DNA of 64,000 bases from Acidobacteria bacterium RIFCSPLOWO2_12_FULL_66_21 (GCA_001767455.1 MELC01000090.1:1-64000); one strand, 5' to 3'. Shown: positions 19,476 through 28,321, numbered from the stretch's first letter. Notes: a model not told the origin generated them from the sequence alone. Numbers and translations are program-made.

Positions 19476-20414
19476 ATGGCTCAAATGACCACACTCGCGG
19501 CAGGGCTGGACTACGTCGACCTCAACTTCCTCGGCTACCCGCAGATCATCGCGACGGCCATCATCCAGGGGGCACCGGGCATCGCCCTGATCGATCCCGG
19601 CCCGTCGACCACGCTGCCGCACCTCGGCGGCGCGCTGGATCGGAAAGGCATCACCTGGAAAGACGTGCGCCATGTGCTGTTGACGCACATTCACCTGGAT
19701 CACGCCGGCGCCACCGGCTCGATCGTGCGTGACCGGCCGTGGATCGAGGTGTTCGTGCACGAGCGTGGCGCGCCGCACATGATCGATCCCACGAAGCTGC
19801 TCGCCAGCGCGTCGCGCTTGTACGGCGCCGACATGGACCGGCTCTGGGGAGATTTTCTGCCGGTGCCTGCCGATCGCGTGCGGGTGCTGAAGGGTGGCGA
19901 GCGGATCGCGGCGGGAGGGCGCGAGCTCGATGTCGCCTACACGCCGGGGCACGCGTCCCACCACGTCAGCTATTTCGACGCGTCGAGCCGCGTGGCGTTC
20001 GTCGGCGACACCGCCGGCATCCGTCGCGGCGCCGGGACGTACGTGATGCCGCCCACGCCGCCGCCGGACATCGATCTCGAGGCGTGGCGGCTGAGCGCGG
20101 AATGCATTCTCGCCTGGGATCCGGACACGCTGTTCCTGACGCATTTCGGCCCGTTCCACGGCGCGCGCCTCCATTTCCAGGAGCTGATGGAACATCTCGA
20201 CGCGTGGAGCGCCACCGTGCGGCGCCTGATCTCGGACGAGACGCTCACCGACGAGCAGCGGCAGGACGCGTTCGTCGAGGACGTGATGCTCGACCTCCGT
20301 CGAAAGATCGGAGAACAGGAGGCCGAGCTCTACGGCAGGGCCGGCCGGCTCGATTACTCCTGGCAGGGTCTCGCGAGATATTGGCGGAAGCGCCTGACCG
20401 CGAAACCAGGCTAG
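19476..20414 (+). CDS. Metallo-beta-lactamase-fold hydrolase
   Basis: A 312-residue cytoplasmic hydrolase. The metal site is intact: THIHLDHAG (HxHxDH), a downstream His in TPGHASHH, Asp in VGDTAGI and a later His in LTHFGPFHG. The C-terminal extension (about residues 225-312) is helical and may gate the active site. The fold covers glyoxalase II-like thioesterases, lactonases and sulfur dioxygenases; nothing here chooses between them. The fourth residue is also Met and could be the start. A short word-repeat and a hairpin follow the stop codon. Confidence 0.8.
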   Translation: MAQMTTLAAGLDYVDLNFLGYPQIIATAIIQGAPGIALIDPGPSTTLPHLGGALDRKGITWKDVRHVLLTHIHLDHAGATGSIVRDRPWIEVFVHERGAPHMIDPTKLLASASRLYGADMDRLWGDFLPVPADRVRVLKGGERIAAGGRELDVAYTPGHASHHVSYFDASSRVAFVGDTAGIRRGAGTYVMPPTPPPDIDLEAWRLSAECILAWDPDTLFLTHFGPFHGARLHFQELMEHLDAWSATVRRLISDETLTDEQRQDAFVEDVMLDLRRKIGEQEAELYGRAGRLDYSWQGLARYWRKRLTAKPG

Positions 20415-20445
20415 TTCCCCAATTCACCAATTCACCAACTCGCCG
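20415..20445. repeat. Word repeat AATTCACC after the MBL gene
   Basis: Two to three copies of a CAATTCACCA word follow directly on the TAG stop codon. The same word makes up the palindromic array at 52371-52434, 32 kb away. Confidence 0.7.
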
Positions 20446-20451
20446 ATTTCC

Positions 20452-20490
20452 TGGCACGCTCCTGGATAAGACACAACCGGGAGCGTGCCA
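20452..20490 (+). promoter_or_regulatory. Hairpin masking the ribosome site and start codon of the next gene
   Basis: TGGCACGCTCC (20452-20462) pairs perfectly over 11 bp with GGAGCGTGCCA (20480-20490) across a 17-base loop. The 3' strand of the stem contains the GGGAG ribosome site and ends on the A of the ATG at 20490. As RNA it would block initiation unless opened. It could instead end transcription from the upstream MBL gene, but there is no U tract. Confidence 0.55.
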
Positions 20491-21284
20491 TGAACGGATT
20501 AGCTCGGCTGGCGGCGTGCTGCGCGATCGTGTGGGTTTCGGCCGGGAATACCGCGTTCTTACAGGTCAATAGCCAGCCGACGCCCGCGCCGACCATCACC
20601 GCGGAACGCGAGCCGTGGTACCTGAATGGCGATCCTGTGACCTACGCGGGCAGTATTTATTACCCGGCGGGTCCGGAAATCCACTTCATCCCGAACGAGA
20701 TGGTCCGAAGCGGGTTCTACCAGGGGATCCCGATCTATTCGCGGACCACCATCGAGCCGTACAGCGTCATCTTCGTGCCGCTTCCCGGCGGGCTGATGCA
20801 GCCCTACGAGCGGCAGCGCACCGGCCAGATTGCCGGCACCGCGGGCAGTGCCGCGCCGCACTTTCCGGTCGCACCGTATACGGGTCCGGCGGCGACCATG
20901 GGAACGACGCCTTTGCCGCAGGCTCCCGCGCCGCCCACTGTGACCGGCCCGCTTCCGGACAGCATCGTCGGCACCACGGGAACAGCGGCTCCCGTGGTCA
21001 CCGCCCAGGCCGGCAACCGCGTCGTCTACCTGCCGCGACCGGCCCCGGTGAAGTCGGCGGAGCGCCCGAAAGGGATCAACGGCGTGTTCATCGACTTCCG
21101 CAACAACCGCTGGTTCAGCAGTGGAGCGCCCACGCCGCTCGATCCGGATCGATACACCCGCATCGGGGAATACCGCGGCTTCTCCGTGTATGCGCCTCGC
21201 GGCGGCGGGGCCGGGACGATCTACGTGCCGATGACGCGCGATAGTACGGATCTGCTGATCCCGTTCACGCGGCGCGGACGCTAA
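20490..21284 (+). CDS. Secreted protein of unknown function
   Basis: A 264-residue protein with a signal peptide (hydrophobic region about residues 5-22). The N-terminal half has YLNGDPVTYAGSIYYPAGPEIHF and aromatic-rich beta-like segments. A Pro/Thr/Ala-rich linker (about residues 115-175) leads to a C-terminal part with FIDFRNNRWFSSGAPTPLD. I recognise no family. The gene lies between an MBL hydrolase and signal peptidase I. Its ribosome site and start are enclosed in a perfect stem-loop, which suggests translational control. Confidence 0.6.
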   Translation: MNGLARLAACCAIVWVSAGNTAFLQVNSQPTPAPTITAEREPWYLNGDPVTYAGSIYYPAGPEIHFIPNEMVRSGFYQGIPIYSRTTIEPYSVIFVPLPGGLMQPYERQRTGQIAGTAGSAAPHFPVAPYTGPAATMGTTPLPQAPAPPTVTGPLPDSIVGTTGTAAPVVTAQAGNRVVYLPRPAPVKSAERPKGINGVFIDFRNNRWFSSGAPTPLDPDRYTRIGEYRGFSVYAPRGGGAGTIYVPMTRDSTDLLIPFTRRGR

Positions 21285-21314
21285 GATGGCCGCCCGTGGT
21301 GTAATCTTGCAGGC

Positions 21315-21815
21315 TTGACGAGCGGAGCACGCCTCGCGCGGGTGATCTACGGGCGCAATCCACGGCGGACCGCCGTCCGCGTGCTGGTGCTCGTGGCCGT
21401 CAGTGTCATCATTTTTCGCTGGGTCCTGATCCCCATTCGCGCGGAAGGGATCAGCATGGAGCCGGCGTACCAGTCCGGCACGCTCCACTTCGTCAACCGT
21501 CTTGCGTTTGCCGCGCACGGTCCCAGGCGCGGCGACGTGATCGCCATCCGCCTCGCCGGTCCCCACGTCCTGTACGTCAAGCGCGTCGTCGGCCTGCCGG
21601 GCGAGCGGATTGAAATCATTGAAGGCCAGGTCTACGTGAACGGCGCGCTTCTCGTCGAGTCGTACGTCCAGAGGCGGAAGCCGTGGCAGTACGACGAGGT
21701 GACCCTGACCTCGCGCGAGTACTTTCTCATCGGCGACAACCGCGCGATGCTCGCAAAGGACCACGCGTTCGGGCGCGCCGACGTCTCGCGCATCGTGGGC
21801 AAGGTGGTGTTCTGA
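21315..21815 (+). CDS. lepB: Signal peptidase I (S26)
   Basis: A 166-residue, single-pass membrane peptidase. One hydrophobic segment (about residues 20-37) is followed by box B with the catalytic Ser in AEGISMEPAY, box D with the catalytic Lys in LYVKRVVGLPGE, and box E in LIGDNRAMLAKDHAFGRAD. It is short compared with E. coli LepB and resembles minimal Gram-positive-type enzymes. No ATG precedes the Ser motif, so the start must be a rare codon; the TTG at 21315 is given here, and a GTG at 21342 is an alternative. Its stop overlaps the next ATG by one base. Confidence 0.88.
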   Translation: MTSGARLARVIYGRNPRRTAVRVLVLVAVSVIIFRWVLIPIRAEGISMEPAYQSGTLHFVNRLAFAAHGPRRGDVIAIRLAGPHVLYVKRVVGLPGERIEIIEGQVYVNGALLVESYVQRRKPWQYDEVTLTSREYFLIGDNRAMLAKDHAFGRADVSRIVGKVVF

Positions 21816-22312
21816 TGTCGCGCCGCGCGCTCATCGTCGCCGTGGCGGCTGGCGCGATCGGGCTGGCGGCCGCCGCCTGGTATCTGTTGAGACCTGCGGA
21901 GGAACGGGTCATCCGCGGACGCCTGGACTCGCTCGTCGACGATTTCAACGATCCGGGGGAGGGCCTTGCAAGCCTGGCAAAGGCGGTCGCCCTGGCGTCC
22001 TATTTTACCGAAGACGTGCGGGTCGATCTGGGTCCGGGAAGCCCTCCCATCGAAGGGCGCGAGGCCCTCGTTGGAGCGGCGTCCGCGCTGCAGCCCCGGA
22101 CCGCGGCGCTGCGCGCCGGTGTCGATGACGTGGGGATCGCGATTGATGACGGGGGGACCTCGGCCAGCGTCACGCTGACGGCCACCGTGACGAGGCGGAA
22201 CCTGGCCACCCTGGAGGAAACACTCGACGCGCGCGAATTCGCGCTGACGATGACGAAGAGAGACGGCACCTGGCGCATCGCGCACGCGAAGGCGGTCGAT
22301 ACATTGAGGTGA
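21815..22312 (+). CDS. Membrane-anchored NTF2/SnoaL-like protein
   Basis: A 165-residue protein with an N-terminal hydrophobic anchor (about residues 5-23) and a domain that fits the NTF2/SnoaL cone fold: an initial helix ([14 protein letters not shown]), [13 protein letters not shown] and a C-terminal [19 protein letters not shown], the usual closing strand of this family. No catalytic residues are evident. It overlaps lepB by one base and lies just before a peroxiredoxin gene, so all three are probably co-translated. Function is unknown. Confidence 0.65.
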   Translation: MSRRALIVAVAAGAIGLAAAAWYLLRPAEERVIRGRLDSLVDDFNDPGEGLASLAKAVALASYFTEDVRVDLGPGSPPIEGREALVGAASALQPRTAALRAGVDDVGIAIDDGGTSASVTLTATVTRRNLATLEETLDAREFALTMTKRDGTWRIAHAKAVDTLR

Positions 22313-22317
22313 GAAGA

Positions 22318-22782
22318 ATGGTGTTGAACGCGGGTGACGAAGCCCCTGATTTCGAGTTGCGCAGCCATCGCGGCGACACGGTGAGGTTGTCGGACTTCCG
22401 CGGCAAACAGAATGTCGTGCTCGCGTTCCATCCGCTCGCATTCACTCCGGTCTGCGCGAACCAGATGCGCGGGTACGAGTCGGATCTCGCGAGATTCCAG
22501 CGAGCGAACGCCGCAGTCCTCGGCGTCAGCATCGACGCGCAGCCAGCGAAGGCCGCATGGGCGCAGACACTCGGTCCGATCTCATTCGACCTGCTCAGCG
22601 ACTTTCACCCGCCCGGCGAGATAGCGGCGAAATACGGCGTGTTCCGCGAGATGGACGGAATTTCCGAGCGCGCGGTGTTCGTCATCGACAAGCAGGGACG
22701 GATCGTCTGGTCGAAGGTCTACGACATCCCGCAGCAGCCGGACAACGAGGAGATCTTCGCCGCGCTGGCGCAGCTTGACTGA
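22318..22782 (+). CDS. Peroxiredoxin (AhpC/TSA family, AhpE/Bcp-like)
   Basis: A 154-residue thioredoxin-fold peroxidase. The peroxidatic Cys is in [12 protein letters not shown], matching PxxxTxxC, and the distal Arg is in the [10 protein letters not shown] segment. No clear resolving Cys is present, so it is probably a 1-Cys enzyme that needs an external thiol. The ATG at 22318 follows GAGGTGAG; an in-frame GTG at 22309 would add three residues and overlap the previous stop. The stop codon lies inside the left arm of the large palindrome that follows. Confidence 0.88.
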   Translation: MVLNAGDEAPDFELRSHRGDTVRLSDFRGKQNVVLAFHPLAFTPVCANQMRGYESDLARFQRANAAVLGVSIDAQPAKAAWAQTLGPISFDLLSDFHPPGEIAAKYGVFREMDGISERAVFVIDKQGRIVWSKVYDIPQQPDNEEIFAALAQLD

Positions 22783-22948
22783 GTGGTCACGGGCATAATT
22801 ACGGCGGCATTCGACCGGCGATGCATCCCCGCTGACTGCGTTGCTTCTCCCTCAAATATGTTCAATATTCTCGGTCGTCGCGCCTTGTCAGCGGGGCGCC
22901 TCGCCGGTCTCGGTGCATCGCCGTAATTATGCCCGGGACCACTGAGTC
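22777..22948. mobile_element. MITE-like 172-bp imperfect palindrome
   Basis: A left arm (22777-22836) and right arm (22887-22948) are inverted copies. The outer 30 bases differ at only two positions and the inner parts are less alike. The centre of 50 bases is A/T-richer than its surroundings and contains AATATT. No coding capacity is present. It begins in the last codons of the peroxiredoxin gene and so supplies its stop codon. It may be a non-autonomous element or a very long terminator hairpin; no target-site duplication was identified. Confidence 0.55.
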
Positions 22949-23267
22949 GCCAGCAACGCCGGTCGAAGAGAACAAGGAGCGCGAGCGGAGCGAAGTGAGC
23001 CAGGCGGGGTGCGGGGGTCTCCGCCAAGAGACAAGGAGCGCGAACGGAGCGGAGCGAGCGGCGACGAGCGAGCGGAGCGAAGTGAGCCAGGCGGGGTGCA
23101 GGGGTCCCCGCCGATCAAGAAGTGATGTCGAAGGCTGAAGGCCGAAGCCTTCAACCTCCGACAAGCCTGGCCGCGGGCGTTGACCGCCCGGGAACGGGGT
23201 GGCGCGCCGGCCTGCATGGCTGACGAGGCAGGTAGTCAGCCGGCCGGCGCCGGTGGGAAAACCGTGG
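22783..23267. other. Non-coding repeat-rich region
   Basis: This 485-base gap between convergent genes holds the large palindrome, two direct repeats and a small hairpin (GAAGGCT with AGCCTTC, about 23129-23152). The open frames across it are Arg/Glu-rich translations of the repeats and show no protein family. No promoter is evident. Confidence 0.6.
22972..23112. repeat. Two direct repeats with internal expansion
   Basis: Copy 1 (22972-23025) and copy 2 (23031-23112) share the start ACAAGGAGCGCGA and the core GAGCGAAGTGAGCCAGGCGG followed by GGTGC. Copy 2 has an extra stretch of GAGCG/CGAGCG units. The pattern is that of an interspersed or locally duplicated non-coding repeat. Confidence 0.7.
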
Positions 23268-23516
23268 TTACGCGGCTGCCAGATTCTGTCCGTGCTTCAC
23301 GACCGCCGACCGCGTCGGACGAGCGCCATCCAACCGGATGAACGCCCCGTCGCGGGTTTGTGCGAGAAACTTGGCGTCGACGAGAGCTCCCAGCAGCGCG
23401 TTGCAGACATCGCGCTCGAAACCCCACAAGCGCTGCGCCTGTGCGGCTGTCAAGCGAAGCCCGGGCATTTCCACGTACTCGCCCTGGATCCGCTGGAGCA
23501 CTTCATCGATACGCAT
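23268..23516 (-). CDS. Small helical protein of unknown function, possibly winged-helix
   Basis: An 82-residue protein starting MRIDEVLQRIQGEYVEMPGL. It is mostly helical and has LTAAQAQRLWGFERDVCNALL followed by LVDAKFLAQTRDGAFIRLDG, a helix-turn-helix plus short hairpin arrangement like a minimal winged helix. An upstream open frame to 23651 lacks coding character. A TTGACA hexamer on the minus strand at 23654-23659 could be a -35 box, but no matching -10 was found. It is not clearly linked to either neighbour. Confidence 0.55.
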   Translation of the reverse strand: MRIDEVLQRIQGEYVEMPGLRLTAAQAQRLWGFERDVCNALLGALVDAKFLAQTRDGAFIRLDGARPTRSAVVKHGQNLAAA

Positions 23517-23765
23517 GGGAACCCTCACCCAGGACACGCCGCCGCCAATTTCCGACACTTGCGATGCCAGACAGAGAGCAACGCGCGTACCTGCTTGAAC
23601 CTGCCCACTATTGCAGCGGCGCACCGGAGGCACGATCGCGCTAAGTACCACTTTGTCAAGGAATTACAACAGAAGCCCGAGCATGACTCCGGCGAGCTGG
23701 GCCGTATTGACCCAAGACGCTGTGTAGGGCTCAGAATCGGGGCTTGTCCGGATTCGCTACGGCAC

Positions 23766-24947
23766 TCAGAATTCCCTGAGCGCCGTCACGATTGGAAGCC
23801 GGGCCGCCCGGATGGCGGGAAGGAGTCCCCCAATCAGTCCGATCTCGAGCGCATACACGAGCCCGCGCAGCACCAGCCTGGGTGTCACGGCGAACGCGAA
23901 GGCGACCTGGCTGAAGGACTGGAAGTTCATCGTCGAGGTCTGGAACCCGTCAAACGCCGCCCACGCCAGCGCCCCGCCGATGACGCCGCCAGCGAGTGCC
24001 AGCAGGCCTGCCTCGACCAGGACGGAGACGACGACGGGCGTCGCGCCGAATCCAAGCGCTCGCAGCGTCGCGATCTCGCGGCCTCGGCTGGCGACGGCGT
24101 TGTACATCGTGTTGATGGCGCCAAAGATGGCCCCCAGGGCCATCAATGCCGCGATTGAAAAGCCGATCGTGCGGATGACGGTCTGAAGCGTCTCCGACTG
24201 CCGCTCGTAGAATTCCGGCTCGCGGAACGCAGCCACCGTCAGGCGCGGGTCGGTGGTCAGGGCATCCTTCAGCGTCTGAAGCGAATCGTGCGTCTGGAGC
24301 TTCGCGTACACCGACTGATAGGAGTTGCCCCGCCGGTACGCGGGCTGAAGCACCTTCGCGTCGCACCACAGCTCGGATTCGGCCGCCGAACCGCCAGCCT
24401 CGAAGATGCCGACCACCTGCCAGACGTTCTCCCCCCACTTCACGCTGGTTCCGACGGCGAGTCCCGTGAACTGCCGTGTCGCCGCCCTGCCGGCGACGAT
24501 CTCGTTGCGACCGGGCTGAAAGGGCCGTCCTTCGACGATGTGGACGTCGGTATGGACGCGGAAGGCCGCGGGCTCGACACCGCGCAGCGGCACGTTCGCA
24601 TCCGTCCCGCTGCGCCGCAGCGGATGGTTGACGATGACGAGCAGCTCGGGAGACGACAGCGGACCCGAGGCGTCGTGCGCGATGCCCGGCTTGTCGCCGA
24701 TGATGCGGGCCTGATCGCCCGACAGGCCGCTCGTCATCTCGCTGTCGGAGCCGGCCCGCAGGATCATCGCCGTGTCGGGATCGCCGGTCGACCGCATGGC
24801 GCTGCGGAACCCTTCGGCGATCGACAGCACGCCCACGAACACGACGACCACGCCCACGATGCCGAACACGGCAACGGCGGACATCCCGAGGCGGTCCTTG
24901 ATCGACCGCAGGTTCACGCCGGTCACGGCGACAATCTGGGACAGCAT
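23766..24947 (-). CDS. ABC transporter permease (FtsX/MacB-type), second copy
   Basis: A 393-residue permease with one N-terminal membrane helix (about residues 24-45), a large extracytoplasmic MacB-PCD-like domain (about 50-265), and three C-terminal helices in an FtsX domain (TIGFSIAALMALGAIFGAINT, then TLRALGFGATPVVVSVLVEA). The ATG at 24947 overlaps the stop codon of the partner permease by one base (TGATG), so the long open frame upstream is only the partner read in another frame. The two permeases, the ATPase and the adaptor form a four-gene exporter operon. Confidence 0.85.
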   Translation of the reverse strand: MLSQIVAVTGVNLRSIKDRLGMSAVAVFGIVGVVVVFVGVLSIAEGFRSAMRSTGDPDTAMILRAGSDSEMTSGLSGDQARIIGDKPGIAHDASGPLSSPELLVIVNHPLRRSGTDANVPLRGVEPAAFRVHTDVHIVEGRPFQPGRNEIVAGRAATRQFTGLAVGTSVKWGENVWQVVGIFEAGGSAAESELWCDAKVLQPAYRRGNSYQSVYAKLQTHDSLQTLKDALTTDPRLTVAAFREPEFYERQSETLQTVIRTIGFSIAALMALGAIFGAINTMYNAVASRGREIATLRALGFGATPVVVSVLVEAGLLALAGGVIGGALAWAAFDGFQTSTMNFQSFSQVAFAFAVTPRLVLRGLVYALEIGLIGGLLPAIRAARLPIVTALREF

Positions 24948-26110
24948 CAGTTCCTCCGCAGCGCGTCCGCGATTCGCAGACGGCTGGCCTGGAGCGCCGG
25001 GAGCGCGCCGGTCGAGAGGCCCAGCAGCAGGGCAATCGCGAAACCGAACAGGAGATGGTCGGCCGCCAGGTAGATCGGCGGAATCATGCCGTGGGTCGGG
25101 TCGCCGATGACGGTGATGAGCGTGTAGGCGGTCATGAGTCCGAGCACGCCTCCAAGAAGGGCGATGAGACACGACTCGGCGAGCACGAGCCTCAGGACCC
25201 GCCCGTCGGTGAATCCGAGTGTCTTCAGGACGGCCAGCTCGTTGGTCCGTTCGCGCACCGCCTGCGCCATGATGTTGCCGGCGTTCAGCAGCAGAACGAA
25301 GAGTACCGCGGCGCCGATGTAAATCATGATCTTGCCGATGTCGCCGATCTGCTTCGCGAAGCCGGAAATGAAGGCCTTCTCCGTCGCGGTCTTCGTCTCG
25401 GACGGCGAATTGGCGAACATCGCATCGAGCTTCAGCGCGAGCGCGTCGGACTGGCTCGGATCCGCCACCTTGATCACGTACCAGCCGACCTGGTCGTGGC
25501 CGTACGCCACGTCGCGGATGGTCTCGTTCACGTACTCGTAGTGGAAGAGGAACTGCGTCTTGTCGACGGTCTTCTCCCTCGCGTCGTAGACGGCGTCGAT
25601 CGTGAACTCCCACGGGCTGCCATCGGGCCGGCGGTAGATCACTCCCTGCAGCGGGATCCGATCGCCAACCTTCCAGCCGAACCGCTTCATCGTCTCGATG
25701 CCGACGAGGGCGCCCGTCCGGTCGGCCAGCCACGTCTTCTTCTGATCCTCCGGGATCTCGAATTCCGGGTACAGGCGCAGAAAGCTCTCGGGATCGACGG
25801 CGATGTTCGCGAAGAAGTTCTTCGGATCCTGGTAGATGCCGTTGAACCAGTTCGCGTGCGTCACGTCGGCCACGCCTTCGACCGACTTGATGCGGTCCAG
25901 ATAGCTGAGCGGAAGTGGATTGATGAGCGACACCCTGTCGATCATCATGAGGCGCTCCTGGCCGGCAATCGAGATGCCGGCGTTGAACGACACGCGGATC
26001 GCCATCAGCAGGCCGAGCAGCAGGAACGCGACGAAGATCGCCAGCAGCGTGAAGATCGTCCGCGTCTTGCGGCGCAGCAGGTTGCGCCAGACGAGGGGAA
26101 AGAACTTCAT
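24947..26110 (-). CDS. ABC transporter permease (FtsX/MacB-type), first copy
   Basis: A 387-residue permease starting MKFFPLVWRNLLRRKTRTIF. The layout is a helix at about residues 17-40, a periplasmic domain (about 45-255) and three helices in an FtsX domain (IMIYIGAAVLFVLLLNAGNI; ELAVLKTLGFTDGRVLRLVL). It differs clearly from the downstream permease, so the exporter is probably a heterodimer. It overlaps the ATPase gene by four bases (ATGA). No substrate can be assigned. Confidence 0.87.
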   Translation of the reverse strand: MKFFPLVWRNLLRRKTRTIFTLLAIFVAFLLLGLLMAIRVSFNAGISIAGQERLMMIDRVSLINPLPLSYLDRIKSVEGVADVTHANWFNGIYQDPKNFFANIAVDPESFLRLYPEFEIPEDQKKTWLADRTGALVGIETMKRFGWKVGDRIPLQGVIYRRPDGSPWEFTIDAVYDAREKTVDKTQFLFHYEYVNETIRDVAYGHDQVGWYVIKVADPSQSDALALKLDAMFANSPSETKTATEKAFISGFAKQIGDIGKIMIYIGAAVLFVLLLNAGNIMAQAVRERTNELAVLKTLGFTDGRVLRLVLAESCLIALLGGVLGLMTAYTLITVIGDPTHGMIPPIYLAADHLLFGFAIALLLGLSTGALPALQASRLRIADALRRN

Positions 26111-26793
26111 GCGACCCCCTCCGCGACGAGCGTCCCCTTCTCGAGGTGCAGGATCCGTTTGGCGCGCGCGGCGGCGTGTGGATCGTGCGTCACCATGACA
26201 ATCGTCTTGCCGTGGTCGCGGTTGAGCGTCTGAAGCAGGTCGAGGACTTCGTCGCCGGACTTGCGATCGAGATCGCCGGTCGGCTCGTCGCACAGCAGCA
26301 GCGTCGCGTCGGTCACGATCGCGCGGGCGATGCCGACGCGCTGCTCCTGGCCGCCCGAGAGCTGCCGGGGACGGTGTTTCGCGCGATCCGACAGGCCGAC
26401 GACCGACAGCGCCACCTGCACACGGCGCTTCCGCTCCGCCGCCGACAATTTGGTCAGCAGCAGCGGCAGCTCGACGTTCCTGGCCGCCGTCAGCACCGGC
26501 AGCAGGTTGTACATCTGGAACACGAACCCGATGTGGCGCGCCCGCCACGCCGACAGCCTGCCGCCGGACATCTTGTCGATGCGGTCTCCCGCGACCTCGA
26601 TCGACCCTTCAGTCGGCGCGTCCAGGCCGCCGATCAGGTTCAGCAGCGTCGTCTTGCCGGATCCCGAAGGCCCCATCAGCGCGAGGAAATCCCCTTCAGG
26701 AATGTCGAGCGTGACGCCCAGCAGGACGTCGATGCGCTCCTGGCCGCGACGGTAGACCTTGTGCAGATTCCGGATGCTCACCAACGTGCTCAT
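26107..26793 (-). CDS. ABC transporter ATP-binding protein (MacB/LolD-type)
   Basis: A 228-residue ATPase with Walker A GPSGSGKTTLLN, Q-loop in FVFQMYNLLPVLTA, signature LSGGQEQRVGIARA, Walker B LLLCDEPTGDLD and the switch His in VTHDPHAAA. It belongs to the LolD/MacB/FtsE class that drives mechanotransmission exporters. Its ATG directly abuts the adaptor's stop codon and its end overlaps the first permease, so translation is tightly coupled. Confidence 0.93.
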   Translation of the reverse strand: MSTLVSIRNLHKVYRRGQERIDVLLGVTLDIPEGDFLALMGPSGSGKTTLLNLIGGLDAPTEGSIEVAGDRIDKMSGGRLSAWRARHIGFVFQMYNLLPVLTAARNVELPLLLTKLSAAERKRRVQVALSVVGLSDRAKHRPRQLSGGQEQRVGIARAIVTDATLLLCDEPTGDLDRKSGDEVLDLLQTLNRDHGKTIVMVTHDPHAAARAKRILHLEKGTLVAEGVA

Positions 26794-28023
26794 TCAGCGC
26801 TCCTTCACGGTGACTTTGGCACCATCGGCAAGCGTCGGCGGCCCTGCGACGACAACGCGCTCCCCGGCCGTCAGGCCCGAAACGACCTCCACCTGGTCTC
26901 CCTGCGCGAGTCCGATGCTGACCGCGCGGCGCTCCACATGGCCGTCCCGCACCACGAACACGACATCCTTGCCCTGCGCCGACCGCACCGCGCCTTTCGG
27001 CACCACGAAGGTCGGCGGCGGCGGGGCGGTTCCAGCGGCCGGTTGCTCGGACAGGAACGACACCTTGACGCCCATGTCCGGCAGGATGCGCGGATCGAGT
27101 TTCTCGAAGGCGATCCGGACGCGCACCGTCGCTTTCTGGCGATCCGCCGACGGCACGGTCGTGATGACGTGGGCGGGGATGCGCCAGTCGGGATACGCAT
27201 CGAGGACGGCCTCGACGGGCTGCCCCGAATGCACGCGGTTGATATAGCTCTCGCTGACGTCGACCTCGACTTCGAGCGACGACATGTCGACGATCGTGCA
27301 GATCCCGGTGCGGGTGAAGCCGCCCCCCGCCGAGATCGGCGAAATCATCTCGCCGGGCTGCGCATCCTTCGAGATCGCGACGCCACTGAACGGCGCGCGC
27401 ACGACCATGTCCGCCAGATCGGTGCGCCGCTGGTGGACGAGCGTCTCGGCCACCGCGACCTGGCGGTGCGCCATGTTGATGCGCGCTTTGAGCGAATCCA
27501 CCTGCGCCTGCGCCGAATCCAACTCGGCCTTTCCGATGACGCCATCCTTCATGAGCTGCACGCGACGCTCGAGCGTGAGCTCCGCTTCGTGCAGGCGCGC
27601 CTCGTCCTCGGCCGCGCCCTGCTTCGACGCCTCGAGCTGCGCCTCGACGACAGCGAGCGCCGAGCGCATCTGCGAGTCATCCAGCCGGGCGAGGACCTGC
27701 CCTTGACGGACCGCCTTGCCTTCCTCGACGAACACGTCGAGCACCTTGCCCGTCACTTTGGAAGAGACCGTCGCCCGCCGCCGCGCGGTGACGTAGCCCG
27801 ACGCGTTCAGCACCGCCCCCGGCGCCGAGCCTCCGCCGCCACGCGCCGCCACCGTCGCCGTCGTCACTTCCGTTGCCTGCACGCGCTGCGACCAGAACCA
27901 GCCCCCAACGGCAAGCACCGCGATGACCACGATCACCGCAATCCAGACACCTCGACGCCCGGTTCGCCCCCGCGCCGACTCCTCGATGCGCAACGAGCTC
28001 AGTTGTTCGTTCAGGTTGGTCAC
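26794..28023 (-). CDS. HlyD/MacA-type periplasmic adaptor of the ABC exporter
   Basis: A 409-residue membrane-fusion protein with one N-terminal membrane helix (about residues 26-46), a lipoyl-like half-motif (GYVTARRRATVSSKVTGKVLDV), a long alpha-hairpin (about 110-190), the second lipoyl half (MVVRAPFSGVAISKDAQPGE) and beta-barrel plus membrane-proximal domains. It should link the inner-membrane permease pair to an outer-membrane channel; no TolC gene is in the window. First gene of the operon, located right after a large palindromic word array. Confidence 0.88.
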   Translation of the reverse strand: MTNLNEQLSSLRIEESARGRTGRRGVWIAVIVVIAVLAVGGWFWSQRVQATEVTTATVAARGGGGSAPGAVLNASGYVTARRRATVSSKVTGKVLDVFVEEGKAVRQGQVLARLDDSQMRSALAVVEAQLEASKQGAAEDEARLHEAELTLERRVQLMKDGVIGKAELDSAQAQVDSLKARINMAHRQVAVAETLVHQRRTDLADMVVRAPFSGVAISKDAQPGEMISPISAGGGFTRTGICTIVDMSSLEVEVDVSESYINRVHSGQPVEAVLDAYPDWRIPAHVITTVPSADRQKATVRVRIAFEKLDPRILPDMGVKVSFLSEQPAAGTAPPPPTFVVPKGAVRSAQGKDVVFVVRDGHVERRAVSIGLAQGDQVEVVSGLTAGERVVVAGPPTLADGAKVTVKER

Positions 28024-28114
28024 TTCAGTTCTCTTGCCGACCGCTCATGATAATACGGTGGCCGGCGATGACGGGTGTCAGCCTTCGGCGAGTGGCGGTC
28101 CCGCGGCGGTCAAC

Positions 28115-28321
28115 GACAACTCCAAACGCCAAACTCCAAACTCCAAAGCCGCTCCAAACTCCAAAAAAACCTCAAACTTCCGAGGCCAAACGCCAACGGT
28201 GTCGGGAAGTGGCATGTTTGGACTTTGAGGTTTCGAGCTTGAAGTTTGGAGTTGGCAGTTTGGAGTTACGAGTTTTGGACTTTGGAGTGCCTTTGGAGTT
28301 TGGAGTTGGAATTTGGAATTG
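28115..28321. repeat. Large palindromic word array (ACTCCAAACT words and their complement)
   Basis: The left part (about 28117-28194) repeats CTCCAAACTCCAAA-like words. The right part (about 28215-28321) repeats the complement, GGAGTTTGGAGTT-like words. The RNA could form a long imperfect hairpin. It fills the gap between the end of the cox operon (stop at 28322) and the exporter operon. An almost identical vocabulary occurs at 51156-51293. Local base composition is much lower in GC than the genes. Confidence 0.85.

Noticed and set aside
22929-23138. Small Arg/Glu-rich open frame
   Set aside because: It is a translation of the direct repeats and has no ribosome site.
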